Source of the DNA: Nothophaeocryptopus gaeumannii
Lineage: Eukaryota > Ascomycota > Dothideomycetes > Mycosphaerellales > Mycosphaerellaceae
Length of the DNA: 64,000 nt
NCBI GenBank assembly: GCA_031771865.1
Contig: JASISA010000019.1
Span: 62,001-126,000 of the forward strand
Direction: 5' to 3'
Below are positions 31,794-42,347 of this stretch, piece by piece; position 1 is the stretch's first letter, and each line of letters opens with the position of its first letter. A model generated the notes under the pieces. That model was given only the letters and a program-made list of their open reading frames with translations, ran no database searches and had not been told where the DNA came from. A program made the translations under genes and the position numbers.

Positions 31794-32653
31794 TTTCGTG
31801 GTACAGAAGAGGAGACCCAGGAAAAATCCAAAGACATCTCGGAAATGCACTTGTGCCACTCAATGACTTCAGGTCTTCGAGAGGATCGCTACCGGCGAGA
31901 TAGGCGAGCCTTCAGCCGGCCAAGATCGGCGTGTGTTTTACTGTAGGCTATCATGGTGAAGGCTGCGGCCGCCGGATCCCGATGAACAAGCCAGGCTCAG
32001 CATGAATAACAGAGCATGTTTGTCGGTTGAACCCTGATATCTTAGGTACCGCCGCACGTTCGAGAAGACAATGGTGGATACACGACGGAGAGGACGTGAG
32101 ACAGCAAGTGAGGTGACACGCGAAATTGGAACGCTGGGGGTGTGCTTGAATCTTCGCCGTTTGGCGTAGGCGGTGTCATGGCCATGGGCCTGTCAAATTC
32201 TCTCCTGTTGTTACTCTCCTTTCTTCGCGTCAGTTTCGTGCCTACTACCAGAAGCAGTTCATGCTTTCGAACGTCAGCCGAGGAGGAACACACATCTTCA
32301 GACGCTCGGTCTCGTCGGGAGAAGATTGATGATGTTAATCACAGCTGTGGACAGTGGCAAAGGGACTGACCAGGATGCTGTTTCTGACGTCAAAACACAC
32401 GGTAGGTGCGAAAAAGGTCAACAGACATCTCTGTATGCGCAGCAGTGCCTAGATGGAGCTCTCTCAACAGGGAACCTCACCAGACCACGATGAACCATAC
32501 ACGAACAGCCTCCGACATCCTCGACTTCGAGGTCCCATTCCATCTGATATACAAACGTCTAGGAGACGACGACGATACTAAACAGCACAAGGCCCACAGA
32601 GGACAGATATTCCAGAAACGGTCGATCAGGCATTTCCGGCATGCGACCTCGAA
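31794..32653. other. intergenic, no gene seen
   Basis: Divergent spacer of about 860 bases between the GIT1-like gene and the TDT-family gene. No coherent coding frame. Confidence 0.45.
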
Positions 32654-33879
32654 ATGGGGAGCAGCATTGGAGAGTTTCAGCCCCATGTGCGCGCGTTCTC
32701 TTGCCAACATACTATCCTTGAAATTATTTGTAGCTGACAGCAGATCAGTTCGCCACCTGTATATCGACCGGGAAACTTGGCTCCATAATTGCAGGATCTT
32801 TCCCTTACCGGGCACACTGGCAGGTGACAGTCGCCACCATTTGCTATGTTGCGGAGATCGTACTCTTCTTGCTCTTCTCGGGCCTCATGACTGCTCGCTG
32901 GACTGTATACCCACACCTCGCCATCCGACGCGCAATGTGTGACCCGGACGAACTCGGCTCGTACGCGATCCCACCGATTGCGCTCATGACCATAGCGGCT
33001 TTGATAGCATCCCAAGTCAGTGAAGGGCTATGGGGTGCACATGCCTTCACCATTGTCGCATACGTTTTATGGCGAATTTGCTGTTTCTGGGTGTTTCTCA
33101 CCGGCTTGGTCATCCTTCCAATGCTTTTCTCCAGTGGCAACCAATCTAGCAGGACAATGAGCCTGGTCTTGTTCATGGCCCCTGTCGGACTTGCTACTGC
33201 TGGCGCCGAAGCTGGCTTCGTCACCATCTATGGCTACAATATGTCGGCAAGGATGGCTGTGCCGCAGATTATCGTTGGCTATTTCGCAACGGGCGTGGCG
33301 CTCTTCATGGGCATAATCCTCCACACCACATATTTCAATCGACTGCTTTCGGCCGGATTCAGCCCGCCTGTGAAACGCCCGGCTCTGTTCATATTGATCG
33401 GCCCGTGTGGCCAGCTCGCAACAGCGCTCCACATGCTTGGACAGTCGGCAGCGGGGTATCGACGTTTCGCGGACTACAACCCGTCATCGATTCAGCCTCC
33501 GAATTACGGGACAATGTGGACTCAGGAGACAGCGTAGGGGCTAGAAAGTGCGGGAGTTCTGCTATCTCTCCTCCTACTTGGCTTTGACTATCTGATGTTT
33601 GGACTGGCCATCGTTGGCGTGGTAGTCATCCTCATGAGAAGGAAAGCCATGTATTCTCTGGGCTGGTGGAGTCTTGTCTTTCCGGTTGTGACACTAACAA
33701 GTGCCTGGAAAAGTCTGGCCAATTCGATGGACTCGCCGGTTTTCAGAGGACTTGGCGATGTTTGTCACGATCGCTTACTTCGTACATTCGGGAAGACGCA
33801 GTTTGAGATCGAGGAAGGTTTAATGAGAAAGGCGCAAGACGAGGGATATGACAAGCATGGCTTGAATGGCGAAGTATGA
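32654..33879 (+). pseudogene. TDT/SLAC1-family anion or dicarboxylate exporter with an in-frame TAG
   Basis: The proposed exons are 32654..32686 (weak) and 32734..33879, with a 47-nt intron. The main exon begins LTADQFATCISTGKLGSII, the STG motif of the first helix in the malic-acid/tellurite/sulfite exporter family (Mae1, Ssu1, TehA, SLAC1). About ten hydrophobic segments follow, including APVGLATAGAEAGFVTIYGY and the conserved GPCGQLATALHMLGQSA. At 33535..33537 a TAG interrupts the frame, yet the same frame goes on with GVLLSLLLLGFDYLMFGLAI and two more helices to TGA 33879. No intron of suitable phase removes the TAG. CAG-to-TAG would explain it. Without read-through the protein loses its last helices. 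The likely function before inactivation is export of sulfite, malate or a similar anion. Confidence 0.65.
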
Positions 33880-33994
33880 AAGTGTGCCAGTTAATCGTTA
33901 TGCGCGCGCTTAGCGACATTTGCAGCGCTTCCGGAGGCACGCGGCCCCAATCGATACCGGTTCTTCGCCGACGACTTCATCCGGATCAGCCGCT

Positions 33995-34537
33995 TCAGCT
34001 CTCATATTGCAACATCCTCTTTTCGAAGTCCCCACCGAATCTGTCACGCTTCGCCACGCCGTCCGAGATGTCTGTCCACCAGGCCTTCTGACTGATGAAA
34101 ATGAGAGAGCTTAGACCCAGAGCATCTCTAACCCTGGAGTCCCTGATGGTTTCTTCGTCCACTGTTCCCAAAGTCAGATGGATAGACTCCGGCTCGTGTT
34201 TATATCGCATCGCCAAAGATGAGTAGCAAGAGACACAGAACGCCCTTTCGGCAACTTTTGAGAATCTCAGAAAAACGATGCCGCCGATGCTATCCTTTGG
34301 GAGCCCTTCGTACTTGAGGTGCTCCTGGTTGTCAAAGAACGTCACGTTCTTGGATGGGACTTCCGCGAAAGCTTGATATGGTCCTCCGGAGAGCTTGCGG
34401 CATGTAATGCAATGGCAAGCGTTCGTTTGGCCGGGTTTCTCGGGTGAAGAGGAGCAGGTGTAGGTGAGTCGTTGGCAAACGCAACTACCTCCAAAGTCGA
34501 CTACTCTTGTGGGTGGAGCTTTCTCCGGGTCTGCCAT
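33995..34537 (-). CDS. GFA/CENP-V family zinc-binding protein
   Basis: Single-exon gene of 180 residues. The zinc ligands of the GFA (glutathione-dependent formaldehyde-activating enzyme/CENP-V) fold are all present: GSCVCQRLTY, ACHCITCRKLSGG and AFCVSCYSSLAMRY. The fold is small and beta-rich with two zinc sites. Fungal members are numerous and most lack a proven substrate; a glutathione or aldehyde-related role is possible only by family. It is convergent with the TDT-family gene (about 115 bases between stops). Confidence 0.88.
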   Translation of the reverse strand: MADPEKAPPTRVVDFGGSCVCQRLTYTCSSSPEKPGQTNACHCITCRKLSGGPYQAFAEVPSKNVTFFDNQEHLKYEGLPKDSIGGIVFLRFSKVAERAFCVSCYSSLAMRYKHEPESIHLTLGTVDEETIRDSRVRDALGLSSLIFISQKAWWTDISDGVAKRDRFGGDFEKRMLQYES

Positions 34538-34808
34538 GGTGATGTTGATATTGAATAATTTCTTGCTGGATGCAGCATCGAAGCGCCAGATAACGGGATA
34601 AGTATCACTCGATTTCTGACTCAGCGAGTGTCACAGAAAGAGGGGCTGCCAATGAAAGCTTTGATAGCATGTGGATCATATTGCTCTGGAAGTTGGATAT
34701 TACCACAATATGACAGCAACAATTTCTAAGCAAGGAGCTTCCGAGGACCATTGTCGCCCTGAGAGACAACAGTGTCAATTCTGGCGCCTGAGTCATTTCA
34801 GATTGCTA

Positions 34809-36557
34809 TCATTCTGACTGTCGATCGAAATACTTCTGCACTGACGGCGATAGTTCCAACTTCATTATCTTTCCGGTTGCATTCAATGGAAACTCTTCCA
34901 AACCGAGCTGTTCTAGAGACAATGCCCGACCCAGAGCATAATCTTTACCGAACAAGCGCAGTACCTCCTCTTTCACATCATCCTCCGACTTCCCGTTGAG
35001 AGCCTTCACCACGACCACCGGCTCTTGACCTAGGACAGGATGAGGCCACGCCAACGCACATGCTGTCGAACCGACAAAGCTGGAAACACAGCTTTCGATC
35101 GCTGCTGGCGTGATGGGAATACCCGATCTTTTTATCACATCTTTTATGCGGCCGAGAATGTAAACTCGGCCCAGGCGATCGACAATGCCCAGATCGCCTG
35201 TGCGGAACCAGCGATGGCCTTCCTCGTCCGTAAACCACGAGTCCTCGTTAACGTGGTCTAGATAATGTTTGATAGGAACTGGGCTGCAGATGCACAGCTC
35301 CCCGTTCTCGCCGCGTTTCACTGTCTTTCCGGTGTCTGGATCTCGGATACGAACTCTTGTGCCAGGTGTGATCTCCCCGAGTGGAGCAATCTGTTCGCCG
35401 TAATATGGAAGATCCTCTACCGGCACATCTGCGAACGGCCATTGTACAAGGCCTCCTGCCTCCGTCATACCATGGGCCGCCCATAGCGCAGCGTTCGGAA
35501 ACAGCTTCTTAGCTTTGAGAAGAAGGTCTTTGGTGATCATGTCCCCACCAACAGCGATACTCTCAATACTGGAAACATCGACATCTTTCGATCCGGGGTA
35601 TGCCGCCCATGTATGCATTATCGCCGGAACAAACAAGCAGAACGTAACTTTATGTTCTCGAATCGCATCATTCATCCCTTCCGGTCCAGCTGTCGGATCT
35701 GGAATCACGACCGCGGCTCCGACTTTCCACATGCCAATGTGTACCGCTGGCGCTATGATGCGGAAATTCATGCTTGATGCCAGAGCCCGTTGATGCGGTC
35801 CCATTTCTTCCCGTGTGGGAGCGAATTGTTGGACTTGAATGGCGTGGAGCATGCTTGCTACGTTGCGGGGACAACCTTTGGGTTTGCCTGAGGATGTACC
35901 TGATGTGAAAAGGAGGAGACACTCTCGTGCCGGATCATCGTTTCGTGCAGCTTTCAAAATTGCCTCTGCATCGATTGGATGCTTTTCGCCATCTTCCGCA
36001 AGTTGCAAAAGTCTCATCCACCCCTCCAGCGGCGCTCCATCCAACACGATCTTCACTTTCGGCTTCGCAATCCCACCCACTAGTACCGCAGCATCAACCG
36101 CCTCCGCCCCCTCTCCATCCTTCACAATCACAACCTCCGGCTTCAACCTCGCCATGAAATTCTCCAACTCAGCCCTTCTTGGCATCGTCAAAGCCCCCGG
36201 ATCAAGCGAACACAGACTCACTCTAAACAAGAACGACATCCACAACGTCAATGGATATTCCACTCCATTCGACATGAAAGTCGCTATTCGCACATTCGGC
36301 TTGATCCCGTGCGCTATCAGGCCGGCGGTGTATTTTAGCGCGGCGCGGTGGAGTTGGGTGAATGTCCAGACAAGGTGGGTTTTGTTGGGAGGAGGTGAGG
36401 GTCCGGCGAGGGAGGAGAGGTAGTCGGAAGGCTGATGGAGGACAGCGACGGCCATGCCGTTGGGGTTTGTTTCTAGGCCATGTTCGGCGTAGGAGAAGAT
36501 GGAGGGTTTGTATTGGCAGGGACCCCCGTGGGCGTCTGCTAGGTCTGAGGTGGACAT
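34809..36557 (-). CDS. AMP-dependent synthetase/ligase (acyl-CoA synthetase-like, ANL family)
   Basis: Single-exon gene of 582 residues. The adenylation motifs are complete: LLLFTSGTSSGKPKG (phosphate loop, about 218-232), AAHGMTEAGG (A5), RWFRTGDLGIVD (A7), GRIKDVIKRSGIPITPAAIE (A8) and the C-terminal catalytic lysine in NATGKIMKLEL. It therefore activates a carboxylic acid as acyl-AMP and probably transfers it to CoA. There is no carrier-protein domain or recognisable peroxisomal targeting signal (it ends DRQSE). Substrate class (medium-chain, aromatic or other) cannot be read from the sequence. It lies next to a GFA protein and transporters, but no shared pathway is evident. Confidence 0.88.
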   Translation of the reverse strand: MSTSDLADAHGGPCQYKPSIFSYAEHGLETNPNGMAVAVLHQPSDYLSSLAGPSPPPNKTHLVWTFTQLHRAALKYTAGLIAHGIKPNVRIATFMSNGVEYPLTLWMSFLFRVSLCSLDPGALTMPRRAELENFMARLKPEVVIVKDGEGAEAVDAAVLVGGIAKPKVKIVLDGAPLEGWMRLLQLAEDGEKHPIDAEAILKAARNDDPARECLLLFTSGTSSGKPKGCPRNVASMLHAIQVQQFAPTREEMGPHQRALASSMNFRIIAPAVHIGMWKVGAAVVIPDPTAGPEGMNDAIREHKVTFCLFVPAIMHTWAAYPGSKDVDVSSIESIAVGGDMITKDLLLKAKKLFPNAALWAAHGMTEAGGLVQWPFADVPVEDLPYYGEQIAPLGEITPGTRVRIRDPDTGKTVKRGENGELCICSPVPIKHYLDHVNEDSWFTDEEGHRWFRTGDLGIVDRLGRVYILGRIKDVIKRSGIPITPAAIESCVSSFVGSTACALAWPHPVLGQEPVVVVKALNGKSEDDVKEEVLRLFGKDYALGRALSLEQLGLEEFPLNATGKIMKLELSPSVQKYFDRQSE

Positions 36558-37480
36558 GGTGAATGCTGTGGTGTTGGTGGGGGTGGTGGTGGGAAGTCTT
36601 GCAACAGCGACAGCGGCAGAAGCAGATGCAATGTGACTGTTGCGATATGTGTATGTATATGTATACTAACAAGAAGATCAAGGAACAACATACAACAGGA
36701 AGGATCCGGTTCAAGACAGGTCAAGCTGAGGTGAAAAACCAAAAGCGAATGCGTACTACTACCGGTATGTGGTATATCGGACGAGTTCCCCACCTTAAAC
36801 GCGCAAGTAGGGCAGTCATAATAGACTAAAGAAAACGTCCCTCGAAGAACAAGCTTTCGGCCATCCGAATCCTGCGCATTGGACGGTCATCAAGCGGAGA
36901 GCTTAGTCATGACTTGAATGTCAGTAGAGCGACACGCCGAAGTGATGAGTATTTCTTTCAGCGAGGTGGTTTTAGGATCACGCATGATCGATTCGCAGGG
37001 CGTGAAAAGGGCTGACGGGGTCAAGACCGTTCCACTACTGTCGGGTATATTGTAAGCGTGACCGCGCTCTTTGACCGCTCTCTTTGACCGCTTGCGCCAT
37101 CGTCAGTATGCTAAAGAGGAAAACGCTGCAAGAGCTTGGCTGGCCATCTCCCATCAACCAGCTTGAACCAGAGCGAAGATCTCTCACATACTTTGCTGTA
37201 CAGAGAACACTTCTCTCCTGGCTTTCAGAAAGTCTTCATACCCGAAAGACTCCTCTTCGAATCCCTCTTTTCGTCCCCGAGGTCACTCACAAACCGATAT
37301 GCGGGGTGTGTCTGCAGATCCTCCACGCGAGAGACATGCAGTTCCCACGAGGCTTAGATCTGACTACAATGTTTGTGCATTCAACATTGTTCTAACAGTA
37401 TTTTTCATCTCATAAATTTGAAAGATTTTTCTCTCTTCCTCTAACCGCTCAATGCAATAACATCAGCCCAATCTTTCAAG
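36558..37480. other. intergenic, no gene seen
   Basis: Divergent spacer between the ligase and the sugar-transporter gene. It has GTGTGTATATGT-type simple sequence near 36645..36665 and otherwise no coding signal. Confidence 0.45.
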
Positions 37481-39273
37481 ATGGAGCAATCGATGAAGAA
37501 AACGAAATACATGATCCCCCGTCCCCGAAACCTCTACAATTTCGGCGTCGCGCTCTTCGTTGCTTGTGGAAGTCTCTGCTATGGATGTGCGTTCCAACCC
37601 AGCCTCCGCGGTCTCTTCAATCCGCCATTAACCATATTGACCAGACGCATCATCCATCTCCGCCGCCCTGATCGGCCAGCCCTCCTGGTATGCCTACATG
37701 CATCTCGAGGAAGGTACATCACATACCAACGCCATCCTAGGCGCCATAAACGGCGTCTACGCAGCCGGAGGGGCCATAGGTTGCGTGTTTAATATGTGGT
37801 CTTCGGAACGTCTCGGCCGCAAAAGATCAATCCAATTGGGAAGCCTGATGTCCATCGTTGGGGCGACGATTATGACGGCCTCGGTGGATATCCCGATGTT
37901 CATTGTTGCGAGGTTTATCATGGGATTTGGAATAGGGGTGCTTGTAACGCTGGTACCGTTATATCAGAGTGAGGTTAGTCCGGCGGAGAGTAGGGGATTG
38001 ATGGTGGGCCTCCATGGGGTCCTCATCGGCTTCTCATACTCCCTGACGGGCTTCGTGACGTATGGGTGCTATTTCGCACCATACGGACAATTCCAGTGGC
38101 GGTTTCCTTTGGCTGTGCAGTTGATACCGACGAGCATATTGTTTGTCGGATCATTCTGGCTGCCATTCTCGCCGAGATGGCTATTGTCGAAAGGACGGGC
38201 AGAAGAGGCATGGGTGGTGACGCGGAAGCTTCATGCCAATCGATCGGATCCCGAGGACACCTACGCGACTGCGGAATATCGACAGATGCAGGCACAGATT
38301 GAGTTTGAAAGATCGAATAACGCGATGGGGACGCTGGCGCAGGCGAAGTTGGCTTTCAGTCAGGCCAGCTTTAGGAAACGGCTTGGACTTGGATTTCTCG
38401 TGCAGTTTGGCAACCAGTGTACTGGAGCGTTGGTGAGTTCCACGATCGATACTCCGGTGCAAGTCGTATGCTGAATTTCGACCTAGGTCATCAATAACTA
38501 CCTCACCCAGATCCTGTCTCGTTTGGATGTGACGGGAGGCACACCGCTTCTGTTGATTGGTTTCTATAATCTTGCTACAGTCCCGGGCAATCTTCTTAAT
38601 GGCCTGTTTATCGATCGATTCGGACGTCGGAACTTCGTGATGTTGGGCTGCGTTGGCATATTGGTTTGCCTGTCTGGCGAAGCAGCCATGACGGCCGAAT
38701 TTGTCGAGACTGGGTCCAGTAATCGTGTGGGACTTGGCTGGGGTGGTGAGTATCACTCATGTCACCTTCGGCACATACTGACCCTGACCAGTGGCTTTCA
38801 TCTTCCTTTATGTGATCTTCTACAGCCTCTGCTTAGACGCGACCATGTACCTGATACCCTCAGAGATGTAAGCAGCTTCTTTCCCGCACGCTTTGCTGCC
38901 GACTGACATGGCTAATAGCTTCCCAATGGTCATTCGTAGCTTTGGCATGAGCTGGTCAATCATGGGACAGTTCATTGCTACTGTGATCCTATTGGAAGCG
39001 GCCCCGACGGCGTTCCAGACCATTGGGTACAAGTTCTGGATCATCTTGATTTGCTTGACGGCCGTGTACGGTGTTCTGGTGTACTTCTTCCTGCCCGAGA
39101 CACGAGGCATGACGTTGGAAGACATCAGCGTCTTGTTTGGGGATGCAGTAGAGATGAGCTTCGAGCAGGCGCTCAGCAAGCAGGATGCCCATGATCAGGA
39201 TGAGACAGGGGATCAAGGGAAGCAGCACACCGCCTTTGTCGAGAGCGTCAAGAGCGTCAAGCACGAAGCCTGA
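37481..39273 (+). CDS. MFS sugar transporter
   Basis: Five exons, 37481..37586, 37645..38432, 38487..38745, 38792..38867 and 38919..39273, give 527 residues with exact frames at all four junctions (for example LCYGYASSISAALIG, and GWGVAFIFLYVIFYS). Introns are 46-58 nt with GTGCGT, GTGAGT, GTGAGT and GTAAGC donors. Sugar-porter signatures are present: RLGRKRSIQLG after helix 2, PFSPRWLLSKGR after helix 6, DRFGRRNFVMLG in the second half and PETRGMTLEDI after helix 12. The family carries hexoses, disaccharides, quinate and related compounds by proton symport at the plasma membrane. The specific substrate is not predictable. Confidence 0.88.
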
Positions 39274-40478
39274 GTGAGAGACAGGGAAGGACCGTAGAAG
39301 TCGGTAGTTCTCGAACCGTCCTGTGACATGGTGAAGAGGTTCCACAACCATGTTTGCTTGTATCCAGGAGGTCGGATCTGCGGCAAGGACCTTCTTCATT
39401 CAGACGACATTCCATCACGCTTCCAAGTGCAAAACAGACGGTTTGTCTTCGGTACCGCGATGGTGGGAGCGGATCGGGGTGCCTTCCGCAAGCAAGGTAG
39501 TTCTAGCCGCATGGGCCTGCTCGACGGAGAAATTTGGTAGAGAGAAGAGCCGTAGAATCAGCGAGGCTGCACAGATGACGAGTCACGACTGTGTCTATCA
39601 TCATGGAGTCTCCAGTGCTGCGGGACAGGCATGTGAAAGGGATGTCGCATTTACATGTTTGTCCACACTAGAACTAGATTGCTGTGGCTAATAGACTTTG
39701 CGTAATCAGACATACTCAACATGTGCCGCGCTTTTGCCGGACCGTCGATGTGCTGGTGACGGTGTTTGAAGGTACATGTAGGTCTAGTTCTAAGTTCTAC
39801 CGTGCTGTCCTTAAGGTAAGACCAGCGCAGGTCGCTTGCAAAGACTGCACTGCAGTATACAGCCCTTCTCAAGTACCGCGCATCGCTCTGCATCACCTTT
39901 CGGCCACGGACTCGCCTTTCTTATTAAGTAACAGAAGCAAAGACTGTGGACGGCCGGCCAGAACAACCTTCAGCTGGGTGGAGACGTTGGAGGTGGAGTG
40001 CAGCCTTCAGCTCTAGACCCGCAGCCCTACCGCGCCATCCACCCTATAGCACGAAAGCTTCGAGTCGCGTTTCCCCTCGCGCTCCTTTCTTAAACATTCA
40101 GCTTTCAACTTGCGAGGAGGACGTTTCTGGGCGCAGAAAGGCAAGCCGAGCTGTGCGACTCGAAGCGCGGGACTGGACAGGCATTGTTCGGATCAGGCAT
40201 AGGCAGGGCCCCGGCTGGCGGCAGGCTGCAGGGCATCGCGAGGACAAAGGAGCACGTGGTCTACCTTCGAGACCGCCTTTGCTTGCTGCAGCGTCCACAA
40301 AGACTCGAGCGGGCTCCGCGCTCTGGGAGACGGCATCGCGCCGGACATCGACCACTTCTGGAACCGACGACAACGCTTCCGCAAAGGCATCCCGCCGAAT
40401 ACACCCGCCGCATGAAGTCGCGATACCCGGCACTCTCCCCGAGACAAGCGCCCGGCAGCAACGGCTACATGCGCTTCG
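39274..40478. other. intergenic, no gene seen
   Basis: About 1.2 kb upstream of the phosphodiesterase gene. Overlapping open frames near 39950-40480 are probably leader sequence of that gene or chance; none has a recognisable motif. Confidence 0.4.
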
Positions 40479-42347
40479 ATGAAAGACACGGGCGATGAAG
40501 CGGCGAGCTCAGAAACAGGCCTGTATGGCCGCAAGCCAGCGCTGCAGGTCATATGTCTCGGCAACAGCGGCGGGCCCAGCGAAGAGAACGTGACCGGTTT
40601 CCTGGTGCGCTCAATAGGTAGCGAGTGGGCAAAGGGATCGATACTCGCTGTCGATGCGGGTTCACATCTGGCCCCGATAACGAGGATACTGGAGCGGGAC
40701 TTTCCAAGTGTCAGCGTGGACAGGAAGAGGTCGGGTTCCAATGGGAGACTGTCGCCTACAAGTGGAATGTCAACATCACCTGCAGAGCCAGACGAGCCTC
40801 CTACTCCAGAACCGACTGTGCTCAAGTCGGGTCCATTCGCAGGTCTGAAGTTTCCAAATGAGTCGGCTCGAGCTAATGCGCTCCATGTGCTGAGGACCTT
40901 CGTTTCGACATATCTAATAACACATCCCCACCTGGATCACCTATCTGGCTTCGCAATAAACACAGCTGCTTTCAACGGAACTTCCAGGCCGAAGACGTTG
41001 GCAGCATTGCCGAGCACAGTGAACGCCATCAAGCAGCACATTTTCAATGATATCATATGGCCCAACTTGTCGGACGAAGATGGAGGTGTTGGGTTTGTCA
41101 CATTTCAACGATTGAAGGAAGGCGGCGACGTCATGGTGGGCGAAGGTGAGGGTAGGGGGTACATTGAAGTCTGCGATGGACTTGCTGCCAGGGCGTTCAA
41201 GGTATCTCACGGAACCTGCACCAAAAGCCCACCAAGCCATCAGCATCGAGCGAGCATCGGCGGCGCCTCGGACTCACAGCCACCGTACAATGGATCAATC
41301 CAAGGCACGTCGCAGGACCCAATTGCAGTTGCGAATCTGAACCGATCGCTATCCATCTCAGCGACACACTCGCAGCCAGGCACGCCAGGTGGCAATCACC
41401 GACACAGCTTCCATAACCAAGGAAACCATCCTTCGCCACACCTGCATCCCGTGGACAATGCTTGCGTCGTCGACAGCACCGCATATTTCTTACGAGATGC
41501 CGACACTCAACGGGAAGTGCTTATCTTTGGCGATGTCGAGCCAGACTCGATATCTCTCAGCCCAAGGAACTTGGTCATATGGCAGGAAACAGCTCGAAAG
41601 ATCGCACAAGGCGTCATGGGCGGCATCTTCATCGAATGCAGCTACGATGACAGCCAAGCAGACGCCGTCCTCTTCGGTCATCTCAACCCTAGGCATCTCA
41701 TCGCGGAGCTACAGACTCTCGCCACGATGACGATCGATGCCAAGGCCCAGCGAGCGGCTGAAAAGGGTGGGAAGAAGCGCAAGCGCTCGACCATCAGCCA
41801 TGGTCCGAACGGTCTCGGTGGTTTCACGAACATGGCAATACCAGAGCAGAAACGAAGTCGAGGTCTTACCAGTCGAACTCTTCCTGACGACAGGCGCCGC
41901 AGTAGCGCACCTGACCACAGCATCCCCGATCATACAAACTCCAGCGCCATCACCGCCTCGCCGTCTGCCGACTCTTTGAATCATTATCAATTCCAAACCA
42001 CCAACGCAACCTCATCAAAGGCCCTAGCAGACGCCACTACCTCCCCACGCTCAGTAACCTTTCCCCACTCCATAGACCGGGAGAATTGCAACGCCGGCGG
42101 CGGTATCAACGGTGGCGGCGGCAGCGCCCATCACGCAGCGACTTCATCAACGAATAACGAGACCTTGCCTCTCAGTGGCATCAAAATAATCATAATACAC
42201 ATCAAGGATACCTTCAAAGACGGCCCTCATATCAGTGAGAATATTCTTGCGCAGTTGCAGGATTATGAGATGAGGTTGGGGGAGGAAGGGATGGGTCTGG
42301 GATGTGAGTTTGTGATTTCGGAGAGTGGGGTGAGTTATTGGTTTTGA
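40479..42347 (+). CDS. PDE1: class II (low-affinity) 3',5'-cyclic-nucleotide phosphodiesterase
   Basis: Single-exon gene of 622 residues. The metallo-beta-lactamase-type core of class II phosphodiesterases is clear: LQVICLGNSGGPSEENVTGF near the start, ILAVDAGSHL, the metal site THPHLDHLSGF (about 150-160), later SHGTC, LIFGDVEPDSIS, FIECSYDDS and LFGHLNPRHLI. The enzyme hydrolyses cAMP in the cytosol and tempers PKA signalling; yeast Pde1 is the reference. Three low-complexity inserts (about 85-115, 255-325, 430-560) enlarge it compared with yeast Pde1 (369 residues), as is common in filamentous fungi. The C-terminus (IKIIIIHIKD, then CEFVISESGVSYWF) is intact. Start chosen by length; an earlier start in the leader cannot be excluded. 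Confidence 0.92.
   Translation: MKDTGDEAASSETGLYGRKPALQVICLGNSGGPSEENVTGFLVRSIGSEWAKGSILAVDAGSHLAPITRILERDFPSVSVDRKRSGSNGRLSPTSGMSTSPAEPDEPPTPEPTVLKSGPFAGLKFPNESARANALHVLRTFVSTYLITHPHLDHLSGFAINTAAFNGTSRPKTLAALPSTVNAIKQHIFNDIIWPNLSDEDGGVGFVTFQRLKEGGDVMVGEGEGRGYIEVCDGLAARAFKVSHGTCTKSPPSHQHRASIGGASDSQPPYNGSIQGTSQDPIAVANLNRSLSISATHSQPGTPGGNHRHSFHNQGNHPSPHLHPVDNACVVDSTAYFLRDADTQREVLIFGDVEPDSISLSPRNLVIWQETARKIAQGVMGGIFIECSYDDSQADAVLFGHLNPRHLIAELQTLATMTIDAKAQRAAEKGGKKRKRSTISHGPNGLGGFTNMAIPEQKRSRGLTSRTLPDDRRRSSAPDHSIPDHTNSSAITASPSADSLNHYQFQTTNATSSKALADATTSPRSVTFPHSIDRENCNAGGGINGGGGSAHHAATSSTNNETLPLSGIKIIIIHIKDTFKDGPHISENILAQLQDYEMRLGEEGMGLGCEFVISESGVSYWF

Noticed and set aside
31965..31979. Adjacent NotI and BamHI sites, possible cloning-vector junction
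   Set aside because: Sequence on both sides is ordinary and no vector or linker sequence follows; chance occurrence.
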